The notes: generated by a model from the letters alone, not told the origin. Positions 22,767 to 31,163 are shown, numbered from the stretch's first letter. The stretch: DNA of 37,822 nt from an uncultured Alphaproteobacteria bacterium (GCA_903837555.1 CAILUV010000025.1:1-37822); one strand, 5' to 3'. A program made the numbers and translations.

Positions 22767-23750
22767 ATGCTTCGCCGGACATTCATCCTTTCCGCTGCCT
22801 CGCTGGCCGCCACCCGGCCCGCTGCCGCCGCGACGTCGATCCGCTTCGTCACCGACTGGAAGGCCCAGGCCGAGCATGGCGGCTTCTATCAGGCGGTGGC
22901 CGACGGGCTGTACGCCCAGGTCGGCCTGGATGTGAAGATCATCCAGGGCGGACCGGACGTGAACGTGCCGCAGCTTCTGGCGGGCGGCGCGGCCGATTTC
23001 GGCATGGGCTCCAACAGCTTCATTCCGCTCAACATGGTGCGTTCGGGCGTGCCGATCACGGCGGTGATGGCGATCTTCCAGAAGGACCCGCAGGTTCTGA
23101 TCACCCATCCGCGCCGCGACATGAATTCCATTGCCGACATGCGCGGCAAGCCGGTGCTGATTTCCGCCGCCACCATGACCGCCTTCTGGCCCTGGCTGCG
23201 CGCGCGGTTCGGTTTCACCGACAAGCAGACCCGTAAATACACGCACAACCTGGCGCCCTTCATCCGCGATCCCAATGCGATCCAGGAGGGCTATCTGACC
23301 AGCGAGCCCTACACGATCGAAAAGCAGGCCGGCTTCAAGCCCAAGGTCTTCCTGCTGGCCGACTTCGGCTATCCCGGTTACGCCAACATGGTGCTGGTGC
23401 CGCAAAAGCGCATCGATACCGACCGCAAGACGGTGCAGAGTTTCGTCAGCGCCACGCAGCTCGGCTGGCAGCGCTATCTGGTCAATCCCGCCAAGGGCAA
23501 TGCGCTGATCAAGCGCGACAATCCCGACATGACCGATGACATCCTCAAGCAGTCGCTGGAAAAGATGAAGTCGCACGGGATGGTGATGAGCGGCGACGGC
23601 AAGGCCTTCGGTCTTGGCAGCATGACCGACCAGCGCTGGAAACTGTTCTACGACACCATGGCGGGGCTGGGCCTGTATCCCAAGGGGATGAATTACAGGA
23701 AGGCCTACGACCTCACATTCGTCCGCCGCACCTTCCAGAACTTTCAATGA
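22767..23750 (+). CDS. ABC transporter substrate-binding protein (NMT1/SsuA-like)
   Basis: A periplasmic solute-binding protein of about 327 residues. The N-terminus is Tat-like (LRRTFILSAASLAA...AAAA). The mature part starts with IRFVTDWKAQAEHGGFYQAVADG, the pattern of NMT1/THI5-like proteins that bind pyrimidine (HMP), riboflavin, sulfonates or similar aromatic ligands. A second feature is YLTSEPYTIEKQAGF. ATG at 22767 and GTG at 22761 are both possible; no clear ribosome binding site decides. It overlaps the ATPase start in ATGA. No thiamine or flavin riboswitch can be seen upstream, since the PBP gene ends 19 bases earlier, so the substrate is open. Confidence 0.88.
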   Translation: MLRRTFILSAASLAATRPAAAATSIRFVTDWKAQAEHGGFYQAVADGLYAQVGLDVKIIQGGPDVNVPQLLAGGAADFGMGSNSFIPLNMVRSGVPITAVMAIFQKDPQVLITHPRRDMNSIADMRGKPVLISAATMTAFWPWLRARFGFTDKQTRKYTHNLAPFIRDPNAIQEGYLTSEPYTIEKQAGFKPKVFLLADFGYPGYANMVLVPQKRIDTDRKTVQSFVSATQLGWQRYLVNPAKGNALIKRDNPDMTDDILKQSLEKMKSHGMVMSGDGKAFGLGSMTDQRWKLFYDTMAGLGLYPKGMNYRKAYDLTFVRRTFQNFQ

Positions 23751-24490
23751 CACTGCTGTCGCTGTCTGCGGTCGCCAAGCGCTTTTCGAATGGCACGCAG
23801 GCGCTGCGCGATCTGTCATTCACAGTGGCGCCGGGTGAATTTGTTTCGCTGCTGGGCCCCAGCGGCTGCGGCAAGTCCACCGCGTTGCGGCTAGCCGCCA
23901 ATTTGCTGGCGCCCGATTCCGGCGCCATCACCTTCCCCACGGGTAAGCCGGAAATCGGTTTCGTTTTTCAGGAACCGACCCTGATGCCCTGGGCCGACGC
24001 GCTGGCCAATGCGCGGCTGCCGCTGGATTTGCAGAACGCGCCGCGGGGCCAGGCCACTGATCGCGCCGCATCCGCGCTGGCCCGCGTCGGGCTTGCCGGC
24101 TTCGAACGCGCCCTGCCCCGCGAATTGTCGGGCGGCATGAGGATGCGCGTGTCACTGGCCCGCGCGCTGGTGGCCCGGCCCAAACTGTTGTTGCTCGACG
24201 AACCTTTCGCGGCGCTGGATGAAATCACCCGCGCCCAGTTGGGCGATGACCTGCTGCGGCTGTGGCGCGAAGATGGGCTCACCATCCTGTTCGTCACCCA
24301 TAGCGTGAGCGAAAGCGCTTTTCTGTCCCAGCGCGTGCTGGTGATGACGCCGCGCCCCGGCACCATCACCGCCGACATCGCGCTCGACACCGATTTGGCC
24401 CGCACGCGCGACGGACGATTGTCGCCCGCCACCATCGAAGCGCAGCGCGCCATCAGCGCCGCGCTGAACGGCGCAGGAGCGTTGGTGTGA
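23747..24490 (+). CDS. ABC transporter ATPase (SsuB/TauB/ThiZ type)
   Basis: A 247-residue cytoplasmic ATPase driving the NMT1-type importer. Walker A is GPSGCGKST, the Q-loop lies in GFVFQEPTLMPW, the signature is LSGGMRMRVSLARAL (Met in place of the usual Gln), Walker B is LLLLDEPFAALD and the switch His is in FVTHSVSE. The EPTLMPW segment after the Q-loop is usual in the nitrate/sulfonate/taurine branch. It overlaps the binding protein gene in ATGA and the permease gene in GTGA, so all three are translationally coupled. Confidence 0.92.
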   Translation: MTLLSLSAVAKRFSNGTQALRDLSFTVAPGEFVSLLGPSGCGKSTALRLAANLLAPDSGAITFPTGKPEIGFVFQEPTLMPWADALANARLPLDLQNAPRGQATDRAASALARVGLAGFERALPRELSGGMRMRVSLARALVARPKLLLLDEPFAALDEITRAQLGDDLLRLWREDGLTILFVTHSVSESAFLSQRVLVMTPRPGTITADIALDTDLARTRDGRLSPATIEAQRAISAALNGAGALV

Positions 24491-25302
24491 CCCAGAGCGA
24501 CCAGAATAAAGTCAGCATGAGGCGTGCACCGGACATCCTGTTTCCGCTTGTGCTGGCGGCGCTGTTGCTGGGCGCATGGGAAGGCGCGATCCACTACTGG
24601 CAGGTGCCGCACTATGTCCTGCCCGCGCCCAGCGCCATCGCCCATGCCCTGTGCGCCAATTTCGGTTCGCTGATGGAAAGCCTGGGTTCAACGCTGGCCG
24701 TGACCCTGCAAGCTTTTGCCGCCTCGACGATACTGGGCGTCGCCACCGCCATCGCCTTCACCCAAAGCCGGCTCATCGAGCGCACACTGTATCCGTATGC
24801 GGTGATCCTGCAGGTGACGCCGGTGGTCGCCATCGCGCCGCTGATCCTGATCTGGGTCGGGTTCGAGCGCATCAATCTGGCGCTGGTGATCGTGGCCACC
24901 ATCGTGGCGTTTTTTCCGATCCTGGCGGGCGCGACGCTGGGCCTGAAATCGGCGGACTTCAATCTGCTCGACCTGGCGCGGCTGCATGGCGCCTCGCGCT
25001 TGCAGATTCTCTGGCGCATCCGCCTGCCGACGGCGCTGCCGTATCTGTTGTCGGGCATGAAGACCGCCGGCGGCCTGGCTTTGATCGGCGCGGTGGTGGC
25101 GGAGTTTGTGGCCGGCAGCGGCACCGCAACCGGCCTGGCCTGGCGCATCGTGGAATCCGGCAACCGGCTGGAAATCGCAACGCTTTTTGCCGCGCTGGCG
25201 TTGCTGGCCTTCACCGGCGTGATGATCTTCGCCGCGCTGTCGCTGCTGGAATGGACGCTGCTGCGCCGCTGGCATGAAAGCGCGCTCGGCGAAGCTACCT
25301 GA
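24487..25302 (+). CDS. ABC transporter permease (SsuC/TauC/ThiX type)
   Basis: A 271-residue inner-membrane permease. Helices are visible from residue 15 (ILFPLVLAALLLGAW). The HYVLPAPSAIAHAL segment is typical of the SsuC group. The EAA loop is DLARLHGASRLQILWRI then LPTALPYLLSG. It has a GTG start in a GTGA overlap with the ATPase gene. Its end overlaps the convergent MFS gene by 8 bases. With the binding protein and ATPase it forms a complete importer of unknown ligand. Confidence 0.92.
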   Translation: MTQSDQNKVSMRRAPDILFPLVLAALLLGAWEGAIHYWQVPHYVLPAPSAIAHALCANFGSLMESLGSTLAVTLQAFAASTILGVATAIAFTQSRLIERTLYPYAVILQVTPVVAIAPLILIWVGFERINLALVIVATIVAFFPILAGATLGLKSADFNLLDLARLHGASRLQILWRIRLPTALPYLLSGMKTAGGLALIGAVVAEFVAGSGTATGLAWRIVESGNRLEIATLFAALALLAFTGVMIFAALSLLEWTLLRRWHESALGEAT

Positions 25303-26542
25303 GTTTGACCGGCGCGGTTTCGCGCGTCAGCAACATGCCGCACAACCCCACCACCAGCGCCGCGCTCATGTACCAGGCCGGCGCCAGCGGCGAACCGCTG
25401 GCCGCCGTCAGCCAGGCGACCACGAACTGGGCCGTGCCGCCGAAGATGGAAATCGCCACGGCATAGATGATGCCGATGCCGCCGGATCGCATCTCCTGCG
25501 GCAGGCTCTCGCTGAGCGAACACATGATCGAGGGCAGGCTGAATGCCAGGCAGATCGCCATCAGCGCCGTGCCGGCATAAAGCGCCAGCGGGGTGCGCAG
25601 CTCCGACATCAGCAGGAAGCAGGGAATGCCGACCACGCACAGCAGTCCGGCGGCGGTGAGCATCACCGGCTTGCGACCAATCCGGTCGCTGAGCATGCCG
25701 CCAATGGGATTGAAGATGGTGCCGCAGGCGCCCGCCACCACCACCGCGCCGAAGGCGATCGACGAGGACAGGCCCAGCGTGTGAGTGGCAAAGATGTTCA
25801 TGTAGTTCATGGTGAAGGTGGCGATGGTGGCACTGGCCATCATCGCGATGGTCACCAGCGCCAGCCACAGATGAGCGCGGCTGAGTTTCTGGCGCGGCGC
25901 ATCGGGACGAAGCTCCAGCGTTTCGGGCAGGGTGCGGCGCATGACGATGGCGAACGGCACCACCGCCACGCCCAGCAGCATGGCCACGCGCCAGCCCCAC
26001 TGGTTGAGGTCTTGCGGCGACAACAGGCTGGACAGGACCACGCCCACAAGCCCGGCGGCCAGGATCGCAGCCTGCTGGGTGGCGAATTGCAGCGAGACAT
26101 ACAGCCCGCGCTTTTCGGTCGGCGCCGCTTCCATCAGGAATGCGGTGGCGGGCCCGACCTCGCCGCCCAGCGCGAAGCCCTGCAGCAAGCGGAAGATCAC
26201 CACCAGCACCGGCGCGGCCCAGCCGATGTTTTCAAAGGACGGCGTCAGCACCATCCCCAGAATCGAAAAGCCCATCAGCCCGAAGCAGAACAGCATCGCC
26301 GGCTTGCGGCCGATGCGGTCGCCTAAAGGCCCGATCACCATGCCGCCCAGCGGCCGGGTGAGAAATCCGACGCCGAAAACCAACAGGGTCTGCAGCAGAC
26401 TTGTGGTGGAATCCTGGCTGGGGAAGAACACCGCCCCGATCTGCACAGCGAAAAAGCCGAAGATCAGGAAGTCATAGAATTCCAGCCCATTGCCGGCCAT
26501 CACCGCAGCAAGCTGCGGCTTGGTCAATCGCGTCGACGCCAC
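25295..26542 (-). CDS. MFS metabolite:H+ symporter (MHS family)
   Basis: A 12-helix inner-membrane transporter of 415 residues. The N-terminal GNGLEFYDFLIFGFFA and FFPSQDS match the metabolite:H+ symporter group (citrate, alpha-ketoglutarate, proline/betaine carriers). The MFS loop signature appears twice: GDRIGRKPAM after helix 2 and SDRIGRKPVM in the second half. The start is GTG at 26542, with AGGGG nine bases ahead. It is divergent from the sulfite reductase operon across a 123-base AT-rich region. The substrate, likely an organic acid or osmolyte, cannot be read from sequence. Confidence 0.92.
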   Translation of the reverse strand: MASTRLTKPQLAAVMAGNGLEFYDFLIFGFFAVQIGAVFFPSQDSTTSLLQTLLVFGVGFLTRPLGGMVIGPLGDRIGRKPAMLFCFGLMGFSILGMVLTPSFENIGWAAPVLVVIFRLLQGFALGGEVGPATAFLMEAAPTEKRGLYVSLQFATQQAAILAAGLVGVVLSSLLSPQDLNQWGWRVAMLLGVAVVPFAIVMRRTLPETLELRPDAPRQKLSRAHLWLALVTIAMMASATIATFTMNYMNIFATHTLGLSSSIAFGAVVVAGACGTIFNPIGGMLSDRIGRKPVMLTAAGLLCVVGIPCFLLMSELRTPLALYAGTALMAICLAFSLPSIMCSLSESLPQEMRSGGIGIIYAVAISIFGGTAQFVVAWLTAASGSPLAPAWYMSAALVVGLCGMLLTRETAPVKLR

Positions 26543-26610
26543 GCAGAAAATCCCCTGTTTTCCTAACTATGCCGGGTTCCCGGCGCATTATTATACAATA
26601 GTTATATGTT

Positions 26611-26623
26611 GTTTTTGAAAAAC
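26611..26623. promoter_or_regulatory. Palindrome in the MFS/cys divergent promoter region
   Basis: GTTTTTGAAAAAC is a perfect 13-base palindrome centred on one G. It lies about 43 bases before the DUF2849 gene and 69 bases before the MFS start, in the most AT-rich part of the local sequence. It may be an operator for the sulfite reductase operon. The factor is unknown. Confidence 0.4.
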
Positions 26624-26665
26624 TACAGCTTCGGCGTGTTGAAGTCTTGATTTCGACCCTCGGTC

Positions 26666-27001
26666 ATGGTCTTTCCCGCACCCATGGCGCAACAAAATCA
26701 CGGCCCCCAAATGCTCACCGCCAATCGCTTGCGCGATGGCGACGTCCTGTACCGCAAAGGGAGCACCTGGGTGCTCGCCCTGGCTGATGGCGAGGTCTAT
26801 CCCGACCAGGCTTCCGCCGATGCGGCGCTGGCGGCGGCCCAGGCCGAAACCGTGCGCAACGAATTTGTCGCCCCGTATCTGTTCGAGGTACGCGACGTGA
26901 ACGGCGTGATCACGCCGGCCAAGGAGCGCGAGATCATCCGCGCCGCCGGTCCGACCGTGCGCGCCGACCTCGGCAAGCAGGCAGGAATGGTCAATGTCTG
27001 A
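26666..27001 (+). CDS. DUF2849 protein of the sulfite reductase operon
   Basis: A small cytoplasmic protein of up to 111 residues matching the DUF2849 pattern (LTANRLRDGDVLYRKGSTW, then DEV-like pairs and PYLFEVRDVNG). In Alphaproteobacteria this family sits directly before cysI. The start may be ATG at 26666, 26684 or 26711; none has a good ribosome binding site, and homologues usually begin close to the LTANRL segment. It overlaps cysI by 8 bases, indicating coupled translation. Its biochemical role is unknown; context points to sulfite reduction. Confidence 0.85.
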   Translation: MVFPAPMAQQNHGPQMLTANRLRDGDVLYRKGSTWVLALADGEVYPDQASADAALAAAQAETVRNEFVAPYLFEVRDVNGVITPAKEREIIRAAGPTVRADLGKQAGMVNV

Positions 27002-28664
27002 AGTCACCCCCAACATGTACCGCTATGACGAGTTCGACGCCCGTTTCGTCGCCGAGCGCACCGCCCAGTTCAAGACCCAGGTCGAACGCCGCCTGAAAGG
27101 CGAGCTGACCGAAGACCAGTTCAAGCCGCTGCGCCTGATGAACGGCCTGTACCTGCAGCTTCACGCCTACATGCTGCGCGTCGCCGTGCCCTACGGCACC
27201 ATCTCGTCCAGGCAGATGCGCATGCTGGCGCATATCGCGCGCAAGTATGACAAGGGCTATGGCCATTTCACCACCCGCCAGAACATCCAGTACAACTGGC
27301 CCAAGCTGGTCGATGTGCCCGATATCCTGAGCGACCTGGCGTCGGTGGAAATGCACGCCATCCAGACCAGCGGCAACTGCATCCGCAACGTCACCGCCGA
27401 CCATTTCGCCGGCGCCGCCGCCGACGAAATCGAAGATCCGCGCCCGCTGGCGGAGATCGTGCGGCAATGGTCCTCTCTGCACCCCGAATTCGTCTTCCTG
27501 CCGCGCAAGTTCAAGATCGCCGTCAGCGGCGCGCCGCAGGACCGCGCCGCGCTCGCCTATCACGACATGGCGGTGGAGATCGTGCGCAACGCGGAAGGTC
27601 GCACCGGTTACAAGGTGCTGGTCGGCGGCGGCATGGGCCGCACGCCCTATATCGCGCAGGTGCTGGGCGATTTTGTCGAAAAGCAGGACATCCTGGCGTT
27701 CATGGAAGCCGCCATGCGCGTCTATAACGAGCAGGGCCGCCGCGACAATATCTACAAGGCGCGCATCAAGATTCTGACCAATGCGCTGGGCATCAAAGAG
27801 ATGCGCCGCCAGGTGGAAATCGAATTCGCCGAAATCAAGAAGACCGGCGGGCTGCAGGTGCCGCAGGAAGAACTGGACCGCATCACCGCCTATTTCGCGC
27901 CGCCCGCGTTCGAAACAGGCCTGAGCGACGAAATCCCCGAAGCCGGCAAGGATTTTGCCAACTGGGTGAAGACCAATGTGCATGCCCATCGCCAGCCGGG
28001 CTATGCCATCGCCACCATTACGCTGAAGACGCCGGGCCAGGTGCCGGGCGACGCCACCGCCGACCAGATGGATGTGATCGCCGAGCTGATGGACACCTTC
28101 AGCGTGGGCGAAGTGCGCGTCAGCCACGAGCAGAACCTGGTGCTGCCGCATGTCCGCAAGAAAGACCTGCCCGCCATCTATGCGCGGCTGAAGGAACTGG
28201 ATTTCGCCTGCGCCAATGCCGGACTTATCACCGACATCATCGCCTGCCCGGGTCTGGATTATTGCGATCTGGCCAACGCCCGTTCGATCCCGATTGCCCA
28301 GAGCATCGCGCTGAAGTTTGAAGACCTGGCCCGCCAGCACGAGATCGGCGAGCTCAAGATCAAGATTTCCGGCTGCATCAATGCCTGCGGCCACCACCAT
28401 GCCGGCCATATCGGAATCCTAGGCGTCGACAAGAAAGGCGTGGAATTCTACCAGCTCCAGCTGGGCGGCAGCGGTGCCGAAGACGCCAGCATCGGCGAGG
28501 TGATGGGTCCGGGCTTCACCGAGCATGAGATCGCGGACGCGGTGGAGCGCGTCGTGAACCTGTATCTCAAGACCCGCCAGCCGGGCGAACGCTTCCTGGA
28601 CACCTATCGCCGGGTCGGCATGGCGCCGTTCAAGGATGCGGCTTACGAGAAAGAAGCGGCGTGA
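26994..28664 (+). CDS. cysI: Sulfite/nitrite reductase hemoprotein CysI
   Basis: A 556-residue siroheme and [4Fe-4S] enzyme that reduces sulfite to sulfide for cysteine synthesis. The cluster-binding cysteines are Cys418 and Cys424 (CPGLDYC) and Cys461 and Cys465 (GCINACGHHH); the second group also ligates siroheme. Two ferredoxin-like/NiR-SiR repeats are visible. The TTRQNIQYNW stretch (near residue 94) carries conserved basic residues of the active site. No flavoprotein cysJ lies beside it, so electrons likely come from ferredoxin or another donor. The gene overlaps DUF2849 before it and DUF934 after it. A purely nitrite role is possible, but the DUF partners favour sulfite. Confidence 0.94.
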   Translation: MSEVTPNMYRYDEFDARFVAERTAQFKTQVERRLKGELTEDQFKPLRLMNGLYLQLHAYMLRVAVPYGTISSRQMRMLAHIARKYDKGYGHFTTRQNIQYNWPKLVDVPDILSDLASVEMHAIQTSGNCIRNVTADHFAGAAADEIEDPRPLAEIVRQWSSLHPEFVFLPRKFKIAVSGAPQDRAALAYHDMAVEIVRNAEGRTGYKVLVGGGMGRTPYIAQVLGDFVEKQDILAFMEAAMRVYNEQGRRDNIYKARIKILTNALGIKEMRRQVEIEFAEIKKTGGLQVPQEELDRITAYFAPPAFETGLSDEIPEAGKDFANWVKTNVHAHRQPGYAIATITLKTPGQVPGDATADQMDVIAELMDTFSVGEVRVSHEQNLVLPHVRKKDLPAIYARLKELDFACANAGLITDIIACPGLDYCDLANARSIPIAQSIALKFEDLARQHEIGELKIKISGCINACGHHHAGHIGILGVDKKGVEFYQLQLGGSGAEDASIGEVMGPGFTEHEIADAVERVVNLYLKTRQPGERFLDTYRRVGMAPFKDAAYEKEAA

Positions 28665-29152
28665 CCAAACTCATCAAGAGCGGCGCGTATGCGCAGGACA
28701 ACTTTGTGCCCGTGGCGGATGATGCCGCCTTGCCCGACGGCGCCGTGCTGGTGTCGCTGGCGCGGTTCCAAAAAGACCGCGACGCGCTCTTGGCGCGCAA
28801 CACGCCCATCGGCGTGAAGCTCGCAAGCGACCAGAACCCGCAGGTGCTGGCCGACGACCTCAGCCGCCTTTCATTGGTCGCGCTGGAGTTTCCCAAGTTC
28901 CGCGACGGCCGCGCCTTTTCCTGGGCCCGCATCCTGCGCACCCGCCTGGGCTTCACTGGCGAAATCCGCGCCGTGGGCGATTTTCTGTTCGACCAGGTCA
29001 ATTACCAGCACCGCGTCGGCTTCGACGCCTGGGAAGTTCCGGATCATTTCACGGTCGAGATGTTCCACAAGGCGCTGAACGAAATGACGGATGTCTATCA
29101 GCCCTCCGCCGATGGCAAGAAGACCATCCGCGAACTCCGCGCCGCGAAGTAA
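28661..29152 (+). CDS. DUF934 family protein
   Basis: A 163-residue cytoplasmic protein matching DUF934: LVSLARFQKDRDALLARNTPI, FPKFRDGRAFSWARILR and GEIRAVGDFLFDQVNY are typical. It starts with GTG in a GTGA overlap with cysI. The family follows cysI in many proteobacteria and is thought to help sulfite reduction, but its activity is not established. cysH, which often follows, is absent here; the next gene is the Spy-like one, 96 bases later. Confidence 0.92.
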   Translation: MTKLIKSGAYAQDNFVPVADDAALPDGAVLVSLARFQKDRDALLARNTPIGVKLASDQNPQVLADDLSRLSLVALEFPKFRDGRAFSWARILRTRLGFTGEIRAVGDFLFDQVNYQHRVGFDAWEVPDHFTVEMFHKALNEMTDVYQPSADGKKTIRELRAAK

Positions 29153-29153
29153 C

Positions 29154-29171
29154 GTTCATCCTCCATTCATC
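29154..29171 (+). promoter_or_regulatory. PhoP-box-like direct repeat upstream of the Spy-like gene
   Basis: GTTCATCctccATTCATC has two near-identical heptamers with an 11-base period, starting two bases after the DUF934 stop and ending 77 bases before the Spy-like start. It matches the box at 19488 (GTTCATGcgtgGTTCATG) in spacing and in orientation toward the gene. A CCTTA element follows downstream at both places and may be part of the -10 region. Confidence 0.55.
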
Positions 29172-29248
29172 TAGATTGCGCCTTATTCAGCGGCGAAGCT
29201 GCGCCTTGGCCGTTAGGCTCTTGGTGTCTTTTCCCCAAGAGGACATTC

Positions 29249-29806
29249 ATGACAAGGATATTCATGCGCAAAATTCTTCTTTCGATGGCCGGATGCCTGG
29301 CCGTCTATGGCGCCGCCACCGCCTTTGGCGGCACGGATGCTCACGCCGAACAGTCCACGGCACGCAAGCCGGTGTTGCTGGCGCAGGCCGGTCCGCCGCG
29401 CGGCCAGGACATGGACCGCAAGCGCCAGCCGAGCTGCAACGACATCACCGCCGACAAGCAGGAAGAAATGCGCTGGCTGGAATCCCGCCTGTCGTTGACG
29501 GGCGCACAAGCACCGCTGTTCGCGCGCTGGCGCCAGGTCGCGCTGGACATCGCCCGCCGCAACCAGTCCGAATGCACGGCCCATCAACGCAATGCGAACC
29601 GCGCGCCCAGCCTGCTGGACGGCATCGCCGAGGAAGAAACCATGCTGCGCGGCCGCCTGGCCGACCTGCAGGCCGAACGCCCGGTGCTGGAGGCTTTCTA
29701 TCGCAGCCTGTCGCCGGGCCAGCGCAGCCAGTTGGAACAGCAGGACAACCAGGATGGCCCGCAGGGCGGCGACCAGTGGGATCGCCCGCCGCCGCCGCGG
29801 CGCTAG
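29249..29806 (+). CDS. Spy/CpxP-like periplasmic LTxxQ protein
   Basis: A 185-residue exported protein. The signal peptide spans about residues 6-33 (KILLSMAGCLAVYGAATAF...AHA). The mature part is helical with two LTxxQ-type motifs, LTGAQ at 83-87 and LSPGQ at 154-158, as in Spy, CpxP and ZraP chaperones. Two cysteines (63 and 109) could form a disulfide. It ends Pro/Arg-rich (RPPPPRR). The ATG at 29249 has GAGGA at six bases. It has its own likely promoter with a PhoP-box-like repeat and its own terminator. In E. coli such genes are targets of envelope stress systems; by the shared box this one may be controlled by the FeuP-like regulator. Confidence 0.88.
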   Translation: MTRIFMRKILLSMAGCLAVYGAATAFGGTDAHAEQSTARKPVLLAQAGPPRGQDMDRKRQPSCNDITADKQEEMRWLESRLSLTGAQAPLFARWRQVALDIARRNQSECTAHQRNANRAPSLLDGIAEEETMLRGRLADLQAERPVLEAFYRSLSPGQRSQLEQQDNQDGPQGGDQWDRPPPPRR

Positions 29807-29825
29807 CGTTTCGTCAAACAGTCAC

Positions 29826-29856
29826 AAAGGCGGCAGCAACCCTGCCGCCTTTTTTT
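29826..29856 (+). terminator. Rho-independent terminator after the Spy-like gene
   Basis: AAAGGCGGCAG (29826-29836) and CTGCCGCCTTT (29842-29852) form an 11-pair stem with loop CAACC, followed by further T residues to 29856. A classic intrinsic terminator, 20 bases after the stop. Confidence 0.92.
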
Positions 29857-29892
29857 ATTGCGATTTGCGGCCCAAAGCCCCAAAACGCGCTG

Positions 29893-31062
29893 ATGAACGC
29901 GCACGCCCGTTTCGACAATCTGCCGCGCTTTGCTTCGCCGCTGAAAGCAATCGAAGGCCTGAAGCCGACCGAACCGCTGTATCTGGTGCATCCGGAAAAA
30001 TTCGCGGGCGTCGCCAAGCAGTTCCTGGACGGCTTTGACGGTGACGTTTTGTATGCGGCGAAGGCCAACCCGCATCCCGTCGCGCTCAAGCAATTGTGGG
30101 CCGCGGGCATCCGCCATTTCGATACCGCCTCGCTGGGCGAAATCCAGTCGGTGAAAGATGTTCTGCCCGAAGCCATCTGCCATTTCATGGCGCCGGTGCG
30201 CCTGCCGGGCCAAGCCAAGGCCGCGTTCGAGCAGCATGGCGTCACCGACTTCGTGGTCGACAGCGAATCCGAGCTGGACAAGCTGCTGGCCGAAACCGGC
30301 AAGCCAGCCAGTTTGCGCGTCTTCGTGCGGCTGGTCGCGTCGCTGGGCGGCGCATTGCTGGAAATGTCCAGCAAGTATGGCTGCCGTCCTGAGGAAGCCG
30401 CAAAGCTGCTGGGGGGCGTTGCGCAGGCCGGCGCGCAGCCGTGCCTCACCTTCCATGTCGGCTCGCAATGCCTTTCGCCTTTCTCTTACGCCCAGGCGAT
30501 CGAAATCGCCCAGCGCACCATGGTGCTGTCGGGCATCGAGATCGTGGCGCTGGATATCGGCGGCGGTTTTCCCACCGCCTATGCCGGGCAGGAGCCGCCG
30601 CCCTATCACTGGTATTTCGACATGATCAAGGTCGCGGTCGACAATCTGGGCAAGCCCGGATTGAAGCTGATGTGCGAGCCGGGCCGCGCGCTGGTGGCGC
30701 AGGGCATTTCGCTGGTGACGCAGGTTGTGATGCGCCGCGGCGACCGGCTGTACATGAATGACGGCATCTATGGCAGCTTCGACGAACAGCGCTTTCTGAG
30801 CTTCGACGAAGACTATCCTCCCAGCGGCATCACGCTGGATGCCAAGGGCAAGGCGAAAGTGCTGAGCGGCGAGAAGCGCCCCTTCCGCGCCTATGGTCCG
30901 ACCTGCGACAGCGCCGATGTGCTGCCGCGCCCGGTGATCCTGCCCGACAGCATCGCCACCGGCGACTATGTGCTGTTCGACGCGATGGGCGCCTATACCG
31001 TGTCGTCGCGCTCGGCCTTCAATGGCTATTATCCGGACGGTTGGGCAACGATCGGGACGTAA
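29893..31062 (+). CDS. PLP-dependent ornithine/lysine-type decarboxylase (fold III)
   Basis: A 389-residue enzyme of the alanine-racemase-fold decarboxylase family. Lys57 in YAAKANPHP should form the PLP Schiff base. A glycine-rich phosphate site (DIGGGFPTAY) and EPGRALVAQG follow. Cys338 in GPTCDSADVL is the catalytic cysteine contributed across the dimer, and FDAMGAYT completes the site. The length fits bacterial ornithine decarboxylases, which make putrescine; lysine or both substrates are possible in this group. The ATG at 29893 follows the terminator of the previous gene. The window also carries a polyamine-type transporter (potBCA), but far away and not linked in an operon. Confidence 0.92.
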   Translation: MNAHARFDNLPRFASPLKAIEGLKPTEPLYLVHPEKFAGVAKQFLDGFDGDVLYAAKANPHPVALKQLWAAGIRHFDTASLGEIQSVKDVLPEAICHFMAPVRLPGQAKAAFEQHGVTDFVVDSESELDKLLAETGKPASLRVFVRLVASLGGALLEMSSKYGCRPEEAAKLLGGVAQAGAQPCLTFHVGSQCLSPFSYAQAIEIAQRTMVLSGIEIVALDIGGGFPTAYAGQEPPPYHWYFDMIKVAVDNLGKPGLKLMCEPGRALVAQGISLVTQVVMRRGDRLYMNDGIYGSFDEQRFLSFDEDYPPSGITLDAKGKAKVLSGEKRPFRAYGPTCDSADVLPRPVILPDSIATGDYVLFDAMGAYTVSSRSAFNGYYPDGWATIGT

Positions 31063-31163
31063 TTTACCCCTCGTTAAGCAACGGCGCACGGATCGCCGCG
31101 CTTTTCACGACAAACGAAACGTTAAACATCGCGCGTCAGGATGTGGGCAAAGGGAAACCACCC

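Noticed and set aside
26991-28409. 472-codon minus-strand frame opposite cysI
   Set aside because: cysI carries all four cluster cysteines and fits its operon; the opposite frame is a shadow.
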